Assembly (NCBI RefSeq): GCF_017744445.1
Contig: NZ_JAGIBH010000003.1
Location: 62,001-126,000, forward strand
DNA from: Caulobacter sp.
GTDB lineage: Bacteria; Pseudomonadota; Alphaproteobacteria; Caulobacterales; Caulobacteraceae
Direction of reading: 5' to 3'
DNA: 64,000 nt
In this document: one piece after another, positions 37,711 through 46,008 of the stretch
Position numbering within the stretch: position 1 is the first letter of the stretch
Layout of the letters: each line of letters starts with the position of its first letter
The notes under the pieces: generated by a model
Seen by the model: only the letters and a program-made list of their open reading frames with translations
What the model was told of the DNA's origin: nothing
The model's database searches: none
Made by a program: the position numbers and the translations under genes

Positions 37711-38403
37711 ATGACCGAACATACCGTCAAGTCGTACGGCGAAGAGCTGGCCCACCTGACCGCCGAAGTCACCCGCATGGGCGGCATCGCCGAGAGCCAG
37801 GTCGCCGACTGCATCGCCGCCATCGCCCGTCGTGACGCGCCGCTGGCCCAGGCCGTGGTCGCCGGCGACGAGCGCCTGGACGCCCTGCAGGGCGAGATCG
37901 AGCGCAAGGCCTTCCGCCTGATCGCGCTGCGCCAGCCGATGGCCGTGGACCTGCGCCACGCCGTCGCCGCCCTGAAGATCTCGATGAGCCTGGAACGCTG
38001 CGGCGACATGGCCAAGAACATCGGCAAGCGCGCCCTGATCCTGACCGAAGCCGACCCGATGACGGCCCTGACCCGCTCGATCGAGCGCATGGGCAAGCTG
38101 GTGCAGGGCCGCCTGAAGGACGTGCTGGACGCGTACACGACCTCGGATCTGCAACGCGCCATCGGCGTGTGGAGCCGCGACGAGGAAGTCGACGAGCACT
38201 ACAACTCGATCTTCCGCGAACTGCTCACCTACATGATGGGCGACCCGCGCACGATCAACGCCTGCGCCCATCTGCTGTTCGTGGCCAAGAACCTCGAGCG
38301 CATCGGCGACCACGCCACCAACATCGCCGAGATCATCCACTTCGAGCTCACGGGCGACGAACTGGTGTCCCAGCGTCCCAAGCTCGACGTCGTGTCGCAG
38401 TAG
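37711..38403 (+). CDS. phoU: Phosphate signalling protein PhoU
   Basis: 230 residues, two three-helix bundles with the repeated E/DxxxD metal motifs: 'SLERCGDMAKNIGKRAL' near 92-108 and 'NLERIGDHATNIAEII' near 196-211. It links Pst transport to PhoR, blocking PhoB activation in high phosphate. It starts 18 nt after pstB. Confidence 0.95.
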   Translation: MTEHTVKSYGEELAHLTAEVTRMGGIAESQVADCIAAIARRDAPLAQAVVAGDERLDALQGEIERKAFRLIALRQPMAVDLRHAVAALKISMSLERCGDMAKNIGKRALILTEADPMTALTRSIERMGKLVQGRLKDVLDAYTTSDLQRAIGVWSRDEEVDEHYNSIFRELLTYMMGDPRTINACAHLLFVAKNLERIGDHATNIAEIIHFELTGDELVSQRPKLDVVSQ

Positions 38404-38425
38404 AAATCGATAGAGGCGACCTGAA

Positions 38426-39118
38426 GTGACTCCGTACGTTCTGGTGGTCGAAGACGAAGACGCCCTGGCCACCCTGCTTCACTACAACCTCGACAAGGAA
38501 GGCTACCGCGTTGGCGTGGCCGGCGATGGCGAGGAAGCCCTGATCATGGCCAACGAGCGGGCCCCCGACCTGGTCATCCTGGACTGGATGCTGCCCAAGG
38601 TCTCGGGCATCGAGGTCTGCCGCCGCCTTCGCGGCCGGGCCGAGACCCGCAATGTGCCGATCATCATGCTGACCGCGCGCGGCGAGGAAACGGACCGCAT
38701 CCGCGGCCTGGACACCGGCGCCGACGACTATGTCGTGAAGCCCTTCTCGATGGTCGAGCTGACCGCCCGCGTCCGCGCGGTGCTGCGCCGCATCCGTCCG
38801 GGCCTGGCCGACGACCGCATCACGGTCGGCGACATCATCATCGACCGGGTCGCCCACCGCGTGAAGCGTGGCGGCAAGGAGATCCACCTCGGTCCCACCG
38901 AGTTCCGCCTGCTGGACTACCTGATGCAGCACCCGGGCCGGGTGTTCAGCCGCGAACAGCTGCTGGACGCGGTCTGGGGCTCGGACGTCTATGTCGAGGC
39001 TCGCACGGTCGACGTCCACATCGGCCGCCTGCGCAAGGCCCTGAACGGCTCGGCGGACGGTGATCCGATCCGCACGGTGCGTTCGGCGGGGTATTCGCTG
39101 GACCTGGACGCGGCTTAA
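38426..39118 (+). CDS. phoB: Phosphate regulon response regulator
   Basis: 230 residues from GTG 38426. Receiver with E9-D10, phosphoacceptor D53 (LVILDWMLPKVSG), T in 'IIMLTARG' and K in 'VVKPFS'. OmpR-type winged helix ('LGPTEFRLLDYLMQHPGRVFSREQLLDAVWGSDVYVEARTVDVHIGRLRKAL'). It binds Pho boxes such as the one at 33948. Last gene of the operon; a REP-like inverted pair follows. Confidence 0.96.
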   Translation: MTPYVLVVEDEDALATLLHYNLDKEGYRVGVAGDGEEALIMANERAPDLVILDWMLPKVSGIEVCRRLRGRAETRNVPIIMLTARGEETDRIRGLDTGADDYVVKPFSMVELTARVRAVLRRIRPGLADDRITVGDIIIDRVAHRVKRGGKEIHLGPTEFRLLDYLMQHPGRVFSREQLLDAVWGSDVYVEARTVDVHIGRLRKALNGSADGDPIRTVRSAGYSLDLDAA

Positions 39119-39129
39119 GGTTCGGATCC

Positions 39130-39220
39130 GCCCTCGTCCTTCGACAAGCTCAGGATGAGGGCTATTGCCAGCGCCGGATCATTAGAAGTCCTCACCCTGA
39201 GCTTGTCGAAGGGCGAGGGC
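39130..39220. repeat. Inverted REP-like pair after phoB
   Basis: Units at 39130-39161 and 39190-39220 are inverted copies sharing CCTTCGACAAGCTCAGG and its complement CCTGAGCTTGTCGAAGG. I recognise this palindrome as common between genes in alphaproteobacteria. It lies between the convergent phoB and hybrid kinase genes and may stop transcription from both sides. Confidence 0.85.
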
Positions 39221-39231
39221 TTCGGTCCCGC

Positions 39232-40845
39232 TTAGAGTCTGATGATCTGTTCCTCGTCAGCCTGGGCCGCCAGATCCATCGCCGCCGCAATGCTCTCGAA
39301 CAGCGCCGTCACCGTGATCGGCTTGGCCAGGTGCAGGTCGGCGCCAGCTTCCAGGCAGGCTTCGACCTGATGGGGCATGGCGTTGGCGGTCAGGGAGATG
39401 ATCGGGATGCGTCCCGTCCCGGCGGCGGCTTCGCGCTCGCGGATGGCGCGGATCGCCGTCAGCCCGTCCATGACCGGCATCTGGGTGTCCATCAGCACCA
39501 CGTCGAACGGCTGGCTGGCGAAGGCCTCGACCGCGATGGCGCCGTTCTCGGCCACGACCAGGTCAGCCGTCTCGCCCAGCATGAGCTCGACCACGCGCTG
39601 GTTGGTCGGGTGATCCTCGGCCAGCAGCACCCGCAGGCGCTCGGCTGTCGGGGCCGGGGCAGGGCGGCGCGCGGGGGCGGGGATCTCGCCTTGCGCCTTC
39701 TCCAGGCGAGCGGTGAAGCGGAAGGTCGCGCCGTGGCCTGGCGTCGAGTCGCAGGTGATGTCGCCGTCCATCAGCTTGGCGAAGCGCAGGGCGATGTTCA
39801 GGCCCAGGCCCGAGCCGCCGAACCGGCGGGTGATCGAGCCGTCGCCCTGGACGAAGCGCTCGAACAGGCTGGCCTGCACCTCGGGCGTGAAGCCCTCGCC
39901 GCTGTCGGCGACCTCGACGGAGAGTTCGATCGTCCCGTCAGTGTTCTCCCGTGTGGCGGCGCGCACGGCGACCTTGCCCTCACAGGTGAATTTCACCGCG
40001 TTGCTGATCAGGTTGTTGACGATCTGGCCGATCTTCAGGGCGTCGCCGACCGCGCGCTCATGGAAGTCGCCGGCGAAGTCCAGGCTGAAGGTCAGGCCCT
40101 TCTGGTGGGCCAGGCCCTCGAAGGTGGCGGCGGCGGCGGTCAGCCCGGCCCGCAGGTTGAACGGCGCGGGCTCCAGCTCGACCTCGCCGGCCTCGACCTT
40201 GGCCAGATCGAGAATGTCGCTGAGCAGGGCGTTCAGCACCCGGCCCGAGTTCAGGATCACGTCCATCATCTCGCGCTGGCGGTCGGTCAGCTCGGTCTGG
40301 GCCAGCACCTGGGCCATCCCTAAGACGCCGTTCAGCGGGGTGCGGATCTCGTGGCTCATATTGGCCAGGAATTCCGACTTGGCGATGCTGGCGGCCTGGG
40401 CGCTTTGCAGCGCGGCCTCCAGGGCGGCGGCCGAGGCCTTACGCTCGGTGATGTCCTCGCTGATGATCAGCAGCAGCTTCTCGTCGCCCTCGCCGGGGAT
40501 GCCGATCTTTTTGGTCTGCAGCCAGCGGTCGCCGTTGTGCGGAGTTTTCAGCGGCTCCTCGTCGATGACCCAGACGCGGTCGCTGTCCAGCACCTTGCGG
40601 TCCATCTCGGCGAAGAAGGCGGCCTGGTCGGCGGGGAAGAAGTCGGCGTCGTTGCGACCGATCAGGGCCTCGCGCGGCACGCCCAGCAGTTCCTCGCCGG
40701 CGCGATTGACCAGCACGAAGCGGCCGTCCTTGCCGTTCTTGACCACCAGCATGGCGGGTACGCTCTCGACCACCGCGTCCAGGAACGCGCGCGAGTGCAG
40801 GGCTTTGGTTGGATGCGAGGTGCGGTCGTCTTCGTCGGCGGCCAT
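39232..40845 (-). CDS. Hybrid sensor histidine kinase (PAS-HisKA-HATPase-receiver)
   Basis: 537 residues, cytoplasmic (no transmembrane helix). PAS about 18-140 ('RFVLVNRAGEELLGVPREALIGRNDADFF'), HisKA with FLANMSHEIRTPLNGVLGM (His165), HATPase with 'NNLISNAVKFTCEGKV', 'VADSGEGFTPE' and 'GSGLGLNIALRFAKLM', and a C-terminal receiver ('VLLAEDHPTNQRVVELML', phosphoacceptor Asp in VLMDTQMPVMDG, 'KPITVTALF'). Partner and signal are unknown; the receiver may feed a separate phosphotransferase. The ribosome-binding site AGGAAAG is rather far from the ATG. Divergent from purD with 175 bp between. Confidence 0.88.
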   Translation of the reverse strand: MAADEDDRTSHPTKALHSRAFLDAVVESVPAMLVVKNGKDGRFVLVNRAGEELLGVPREALIGRNDADFFPADQAAFFAEMDRKVLDSDRVWVIDEEPLKTPHNGDRWLQTKKIGIPGEGDEKLLLIISEDITERKASAAALEAALQSAQAASIAKSEFLANMSHEIRTPLNGVLGMAQVLAQTELTDRQREMMDVILNSGRVLNALLSDILDLAKVEAGEVELEPAPFNLRAGLTAAAATFEGLAHQKGLTFSLDFAGDFHERAVGDALKIGQIVNNLISNAVKFTCEGKVAVRAATRENTDGTIELSVEVADSGEGFTPEVQASLFERFVQGDGSITRRFGGSGLGLNIALRFAKLMDGDITCDSTPGHGATFRFTARLEKAQGEIPAPARRPAPAPTAERLRVLLAEDHPTNQRVVELMLGETADLVVAENGAIAVEAFASQPFDVVLMDTQMPVMDGLTAIRAIREREAAAGTGRIPIISLTANAMPHQVEACLEAGADLHLAKPITVTALFESIAAAMDLAAQADEEQIIRL

Positions 40846-41020
40846 GCGGGGCGTCGTCTTTCCTGCGGCGCTGTGGCCTTAAGGCCTTGAATGAACGCGG
40901 GAACTCAAAAACGCATAGTGCGTGGCGCGGCAGCGCTGACAAGCACCCCGGAGGCGAGCGGGACGATACGACGCACCGCGCGCTTGACCCGGCGGGCTTC
41001 CCACGCGACACCCCGCCCTC

Positions 41021-42301
41021 ATGGAAAAGCTGACCATCCTCCTCGTCGGGTCCGGCGGGCGTGAGCACGCCCTGGCCTGGAAGATCGCCCAGTCGCCCCT
41101 GTGCGGCCGTCTCGTCGCCGCCCCGGGCAACCCCGGCATCGAAGCCGTGGCCGAGCTGCGCGCGGTGAAGGCCACTGACGCCGACGGCCTGGTCGCCCTG
41201 GCCCAGGAGATCGGCGCGGACCTCGTGGTCGTCGGTCCGGAATCCGCGCTGGAAGTCGGCCTCGCCGACAAGCTGGCCGTGGTCGGCATCCCCTGCTTCG
41301 GCGGCAGCCAGCGCGCCGCGCAGCTGGAAACCTCCAAGGCCTTCACCAAGGACTTCTGCCAGCGCCACGGCCTGCCGACGGCTGCCTATGGCGTGTTCGA
41401 GGACGCGGCTTCGGCCGGGGCCTTCCTGGACACCCTGGACGCGCCGTTCGTGATCAAGGCCGACGGCCTGGCGGCCGGCAAGGGCGTGGTGATCGCGCCT
41501 ACCCGTGCCGAGGCCGACGCCGCCGTGGTCGACATGCTGGGCGGCCGTTTCGGCTCGGCCGGCGCGCGGGTGGTGATCGAGGAGTTCATGCACGGCGAGG
41601 AGGCCTCGCTGTTCGCCCTGTCCGACGGCAAGACCGCCGTGCTGTTCGGCGCGGCCCAGGACCACAAGCGCGCCTATGACGGCGACGAAGGCCCCAACAC
41701 CGGCGGCATGGGCACCTATTCGCCGCCGCCGGTCCTCACCCAAGCCCTTATCGACCAGGCCTGGCGCGAGCTGATCGTCCCGACCGTCGAGGGCATGGCC
41801 GCCGAGGGCAATCCGTATGTCGGCGTGCTGTATGCCGGCCTGATGCTGACGCCCACGGGGCCGAAGCTCGTGGAGTACAACGCCCGCTTCGGCGATCCCG
41901 AGTGCCAGACCCTGATGCTGCGCCTGGACAGCGACATCGTCCCGATCCTACTGGCGTGCGCGAAGGGCGAGCTGGCCTCGGCGCAGCCGCCCAAGTGGCG
42001 CGAGGAAGCCGCGATCTGCGTGGTCCTGGCCGCAGAGGGCTATCCCGACGCCCCCAAGACCGGCGGCCTGATCCAGGACGCCGAGGCCGACTTCGGCAAT
42101 GAGGCCGTGGTTTTCCACGCCGGCACGACCCGAGACGCCGAGGGGAACCTCCGCGCTTCTGGCGGCCGCGTGCTGAACGTCTGCGCCCTGGGCGCGACCC
42201 TGCACGAGGCCCGCGACGTGGCCTATGCGGCGCTGGGGACGATCAGCTTGGAAGGCGGCTTCTACCGCAGCGACATCGGCTGGCGGGCGCTGAAGGGCTG
42301 A
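41021..42301 (+). CDS. purD: Phosphoribosylamine--glycine ligase
   Basis: 426 residues, ATP-grasp enzyme of purine synthesis (second step). 'ILLVGSGGREHALAWKI' start, 'VVGPESALEVGLAD', 'FVIKADGLAAGKGVVIA' (ATP-grasp), 'DHKRAYDGDEGPNTGGMGTYSP' and 'VEYNARFGDPECQ' (metal ligands). It stands alone, followed by repeat C. Confidence 0.96.
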   Translation: MEKLTILLVGSGGREHALAWKIAQSPLCGRLVAAPGNPGIEAVAELRAVKATDADGLVALAQEIGADLVVVGPESALEVGLADKLAVVGIPCFGGSQRAAQLETSKAFTKDFCQRHGLPTAAYGVFEDAASAGAFLDTLDAPFVIKADGLAAGKGVVIAPTRAEADAAVVDMLGGRFGSAGARVVIEEFMHGEEASLFALSDGKTAVLFGAAQDHKRAYDGDEGPNTGGMGTYSPPPVLTQALIDQAWRELIVPTVEGMAAEGNPYVGVLYAGLMLTPTGPKLVEYNARFGDPECQTLMLRLDSDIVPILLACAKGELASAQPPKWREEAAICVVLAAEGYPDAPKTGGLIQDAEADFGNEAVVFHAGTTRDAEGNLRASGGRVLNVCALGATLHEARDVAYAALGTISLEGGFYRSDIGWRALKG

Positions 42302-42302
42302 T

Positions 42303-42419
42303 ACTTGCCCCCACCTGACCTCGCTTTGCGAGGTCGTCCGCCCCCGTAGGGGGCGGAAGGTAATCGAGCGACCTTCTTCCCCCTCCGGGGGAGGAGCGCG
42401 CAGCGCGGAGGGGGCAAGT
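42303..42419 (+). repeat. Two-hairpin intergenic repeat, copy C
   Basis: 117 bp bounded by ACTTGCCCCC and GGGGGCAAGT, same orientation as copy A. Variable stems: GACCTCG/CGAGGTC (loop CTTTG) and GCGCG-cag-CGCGG. It is the one copy between genes in the same direction (purD and the following kinase). Confidence 0.85.
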
Positions 42420-42486
42420 GTGGCTTGCCTAAGCGCTCACGCTCTCTAAACTCCCTTTCAAACAAGCGTTGGGGAGTAGACGCGCC

Positions 42487-43569
42487 ATGGCCGAAGCCGC
42501 CGAACAGTCCGCCCAGGACCTGAACTCGGGCACCAAGCCGGTCGACCCGCGCCATGCGATCGACGAGGCCAAGCTGGCCGCCTGGCTCGCGGCGAACGTC
42601 GAGGGTTATGCCGGTCCGCTGGAGGTGCGCCAGTTCAAGGGCGGCCAGTCGAACCCGACCTACCAGCTGGTCACGCCCGGCAAGAAGTACGTCCTGCGCC
42701 GCAAGCCGCCGGGCAAGCTTCTGCCCAGCGCCCACGCCGTCGACCGTGAGTTCAAGGTCATCTCTGGCCTGAACAAGGCGAACTTCCCCGTCGCCAAGGC
42801 CTACGGGCTTTGCATGGACGAGGACGTCATCGGCACGATCTTCTACGTCATGGACAATGTCGAAGGCCGGATCCTGTGGGACGGCACCCTGCCGGACTAC
42901 GCGCCGGCCGAGCGGCGGGCGATCTACGAGGCCGAGATCGACACCCTGGCGGCCCTGCACAATGTCGACTACGCGGCCGTGGGCCTGGCCGACTATGGCA
43001 AGCCGGGCAACTATTTCGCTCGCCAGATCGACCGCTGGACCAAGCAGTACAAGGCGTCCGAGACCAAGACCATCGAGGACATGGACCGGCTGATGGAGTG
43101 GCTGCCGCGGAGCTGCCCGGTCGACGACAAGACCTCGATCGTCCATGGCGACTACCGCCTGGACAACATGATCCTGCACGCCAGCGAGCCGCGCGTGGTG
43201 GCGGTGCTGGACTGGGAGCTGTCGACCCTGGGCAATCCGCTGGCCGACTTCAGCTACTTCCTGATGAACTGGGTGATGCCGTCCGACCAGCGCGGCGGCC
43301 TGGCCGAGATCGCCGACCTGGAAGCCTATGGCGTGCCGACCATCCCGCAGGCGGTCGAGCGCTACTGCAAAGCTACCGGCCGCGACGGCCTGCCCGAGCT
43401 GGACTGGTATTTCAGCTACAACCTCTTCAGACTGGCCGGCATCTGCCAGGGCATCGTCGGCCGCGTCCGTGACGGCACCGCCGCCAGCGCCCATGCGCAG
43501 CTGATGGAGGCGCGCGTGCCGGTTCTGGCCAAGGGGGCCTGGGCCTTCGCGCAGAAGGCGGGGGCGTAG
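42487..43569 (+). CDS. Phosphotransferase of the APH/ACAD10-11 kinase-like family
   Basis: 360 residues with the aminoglycoside-phosphotransferase fold: 'QFKGGQSNPTYQLVTPGKKYVLRRKPPG' (ATP loop and Lys), 'SIVHGDYRLDNMILH' (Brenner catalytic HGDYxxxN) and 'VAVLDWELSTLGNPLADFSYF' (metal-binding D). The 'RKPPGKLLPSAHAVDREFKVI' segment is typical of the group related to the kinase part of mammalian ACAD10/11, which acts in hydroxy-fatty-acid breakdown. The substrate here is unknown; antibiotic resistance is unlikely. GGGGAG stands 11 nt before ATG 42487. The amidohydrolase gene follows by 7 nt. Confidence 0.82.
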   Translation: MAEAAEQSAQDLNSGTKPVDPRHAIDEAKLAAWLAANVEGYAGPLEVRQFKGGQSNPTYQLVTPGKKYVLRRKPPGKLLPSAHAVDREFKVISGLNKANFPVAKAYGLCMDEDVIGTIFYVMDNVEGRILWDGTLPDYAPAERRAIYEAEIDTLAALHNVDYAAVGLADYGKPGNYFARQIDRWTKQYKASETKTIEDMDRLMEWLPRSCPVDDKTSIVHGDYRLDNMILHASEPRVVAVLDWELSTLGNPLADFSYFLMNWVMPSDQRGGLAEIADLEAYGVPTIPQAVERYCKATGRDGLPELDWYFSYNLFRLAGICQGIVGRVRDGTAASAHAQLMEARVPVLAKGAWAFAQKAGA

Positions 43570-43576
43570 GGGCTAT

Positions 43577-44863
43577 ATGAAAAGACTGCTGTCGGGCGTC
43601 TGCGCCCTGGCTCTGGCCGGGACGCTGGGTAGCGTCGCGCACGCCGAAACGGTCTTCGTCCAGGCCGGCCGCCTCTTGGCCGACCCGGCCACCGGCAAGG
43701 TCGAGACGGCCAAGACCCTGGTGCTGGAGAACGGCAAGGTCGCGCGCATCGTCGACGGCTACGTCTCCGAGCCCGGCGGCAAGGTCGTGGACCTGAAGGA
43801 CAGCTTCGTGCTGCCGGGCCTGATCGACAGCCACGTCCACCTGACCGGTCAGCAAGGGCCCAACTCACGGCTGGACGAAGTGACCCAGTCGTCGGCCGAC
43901 CAGGCCATGGTCGGGGCTGGCTACGCCCGCAAGACCCTGATGGCGGGCTTCACGACGGTCGCGGACCTGGGGGCCGAGAACAACGCCATCTTCGCCCTGC
44001 GTGACGGGATCAAGCGCGGCGACGTGCCGGGGCCGCGCATCATCGCCGCCGGTTCGGCCGTGTCGATCCATGGCGGCCACGGCGACGTGAACGGCTATAG
44101 TGACGAGGTCATGCACGTGCTGCGGCCGACCTCGGTCTGCTCGGGCGCGGATGACTGCCGCCGCGCGGTGCGCGAGCAGGTCTGGCACGGGGCCGACATC
44201 ATCAAGATCACCGCCACCGGCGGCGTGCTCTCCAACACCGCCGCGGGCCTGGCCCAGCAGTTCTCGGACGATGAGCTCAAGGCCATCGTCGACGCCGCCC
44301 ACCGCATGGGCCGCAAGGTCACCGCCCACGCCCACGGCGTCGACGGCATCAACAGCTTCCTCAAAGCCGGCGGCGACTCGATCGAGCACGGCACCTATCT
44401 GGACGGCGACAGCATCGCCGCTTTCAAGAAGAACGGCGCCTATCTGGTGCAGACCCTGATGGCCGGCGACTTCGTCTACCGGATCGCCTCGGGCCCGAAC
44501 AATTTCCTGACCCCCGCCCAGACGGCCAAGGCCCTGGACGCCGGCCCGAAGATGATCGCCATGGCCCGCCGCGCCCACGAGGGCGGGGTCAAGATCGCGT
44601 TCGGCACCGACACCGGGGTCAGCGCCCACGGCGACAATGCCGGCGAGTTCGCGCTGCTGGTCAAGGCTGGCCTCTCGCCGCTGGAGGCCATCCAGGCCGC
44701 GACGGTCAACGCGGCGGATCACTTCTCGCTGTCGAGCGAGATCGGCAGCCTGGCGGCCGGCAAGGCGGCCGACCTGATCGCGGTGAAGGGCGATCCGCTG
44801 AAGGACGTCACCGAGCTGCAGCGCGTGACGTCGGTGATCAAGGGCGGGGTGGTTTATAAGTAG
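43577..44863 (+). CDS. Secreted amidohydrolase (Xaa-Pro/Xaa-Arg dipeptidase-like)
   Basis: 428 residues: signal peptide (LALAGTLGSVAHA, cleavage near 23), metal sites HVH in 'GLIDSHVHLTG', carboxylated-Lys candidate in 'IIKITATGG', 'KVTAHAHG' and 'SIEHGTYLD', and final Asp in 'IAFGTDTGV'. This is the imidazolonepropionase/prolidase-like branch of the amidohydrolase superfamily; related C. crescentus enzymes characterised by structural genomics cleave dipeptides, so a periplasmic peptidase is likely. Probably cotranscribed with the preceding kinase. Confidence 0.85.
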   Translation: MKRLLSGVCALALAGTLGSVAHAETVFVQAGRLLADPATGKVETAKTLVLENGKVARIVDGYVSEPGGKVVDLKDSFVLPGLIDSHVHLTGQQGPNSRLDEVTQSSADQAMVGAGYARKTLMAGFTTVADLGAENNAIFALRDGIKRGDVPGPRIIAAGSAVSIHGGHGDVNGYSDEVMHVLRPTSVCSGADDCRRAVREQVWHGADIIKITATGGVLSNTAAGLAQQFSDDELKAIVDAAHRMGRKVTAHAHGVDGINSFLKAGGDSIEHGTYLDGDSIAAFKKNGAYLVQTLMAGDFVYRIASGPNNFLTPAQTAKALDAGPKMIAMARRAHEGGVKIAFGTDTGVSAHGDNAGEFALLVKAGLSPLEAIQAATVNAADHFSLSSEIGSLAAGKAADLIAVKGDPLKDVTELQRVTSVIKGGVVYK

Positions 44864-44874
44864 GGGTCGCTGAT

Positions 44875-45000
44875 CCTTCCGCCCCCTCCGGGGGCGGACG
44901 ACCGCGCGTCGCGCGGTCAGGTGGGGGCAAGTAGGGTGATTTTCTCGCTGACTTGCCCCCTCCGCGCCTGCGGCGCTCCTACCCCGGAGGGGGAAGAAGG
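44875..45000. repeat. Two-hairpin intergenic repeat, copy D, halves in swapped order
   Basis: The CCTTCCGCCCCC...GGGGGCAAGT half (44875-44932) comes first, and the ACTTGCCCCCTCC...GAAGAAGG half (44951-45000) second, the reverse of copies B and E. Variable stems are GACCGCGCG/CGCGCGGTC and GCGCC-tgc-GGCGC. It lies between the convergent amidohydrolase and lpxK genes and touches the lpxK stop. Confidence 0.8.
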
Positions 45001-46008
45001 TTATAGGCCGACCTTCGCCAGCAGCTCTTCCAACGCCGCCGGGTCGTCGAAGCGCGCCCGCACCGGCCACGGCGTGACCTTCTCGCGCCATTTGGCCGGC
45101 AGGCGGACCCAGTCCTTCTCGGTGGTCACCAGCCCCGCGTCATAAACCTTGGCGCGCTCGGCCAGCATCTTCAGCGTGGCCTCGTCATATTCCCCATGGT
45201 CGGGGAAGGGCGCGAAGTCGACCAGCTGGCAGCCGGCGGCGGTCAGGGCCTTCTCGACCTTCCAGGGCTTGCCGATGCCGGCGAAACCGACCTGCGGGCC
45301 CTTTGGCACGGGGGCGGCGGGTTCCAGCCGCGCGACCAGCACCGGCATGTCGCCGAACTCGACCAGCAGGTCGAAGTCGGGCTGCTCCATGTCGACCGGC
45401 AGCAGCACGATCACCGCGTCAGCGCGCGACAGGCCCACCTTCAGCGGCTCGCGCATCGGGCCGGCGGGGAAGACGCGGCCGTCGCCGAACGGCCACTCGC
45501 CGCCGCGCGTCTCGCCGTCGACCACGACCAGGGACAGGGCCTTGCGGATGCTGGGGTTCTGGTGGCCGTCGTCCATGACCACGGCCTGGGCGCCCCATCG
45601 CGTGGCGGCCTTGGCGCCGGCGACGCGATCGACCGCCACCCACATCGGGAAGTCCTGGGCCAGCATCAGCGGCTCGTCGCCGACGTCCTTGGCGGTGTGG
45701 CGGGACGTGTCGACCTGGGTCGGCCCCTTCAGCCGGCCGCCATAGCCGCGCGACAGGCCGTGGGCGTTGACGCCGCGCTGGGTCAGGGTCAGCAGCAGCT
45801 CGCGCACGATCGGGGTCTTGCCCGCCCCGCCCATGGTGACATTGCCGACACAGATCACCGGCGCGCCGACGATGGCCGGGGTGGTGCGGGCGATGCGGCG
45901 GCGCGTGGCGTCGGCCCAGATCCAAGATAGCGGAGTCAGCAGGGCCCGGGTCAGCGGCGCCGGCCCGCCGTTTTTCACGTACCACCAGCGCGGCGTGCCG
46001 AGTTTCAT
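45001..46008 (-). CDS. lpxK: Tetraacyldisaccharide 4'-kinase
   Basis: 335 residues. 'TPAIVGAPVICVGNVTMGGAGKTPIVRELL' contains the P-loop (GGAGKT) after a hydrophobic N-terminus that docks to the inner membrane. 'GLSRGYGGRLKG', 'DEPLMLAQDFP' and 'VVMDDGHQNPSI' (catalytic Asp-Asp-Gly-His-Gln) are hallmark blocks. It phosphorylates lipid A precursor. Last gene of the envelope operon; its start overlaps waaA by 4 nt. Confidence 0.93.
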   Translation of the reverse strand: MKLGTPRWWYVKNGGPAPLTRALLTPLSWIWADATRRRIARTTPAIVGAPVICVGNVTMGGAGKTPIVRELLLTLTQRGVNAHGLSRGYGGRLKGPTQVDTSRHTAKDVGDEPLMLAQDFPMWVAVDRVAGAKAATRWGAQAVVMDDGHQNPSIRKALSLVVVDGETRGGEWPFGDGRVFPAGPMREPLKVGLSRADAVIVLLPVDMEQPDFDLLVEFGDMPVLVARLEPAAPVPKGPQVGFAGIGKPWKVEKALTAAGCQLVDFAPFPDHGEYDEATLKMLAERAKVYDAGLVTTEKDWVRLPAKWREKVTPWPVRARFDDPAALEELLAKVGL

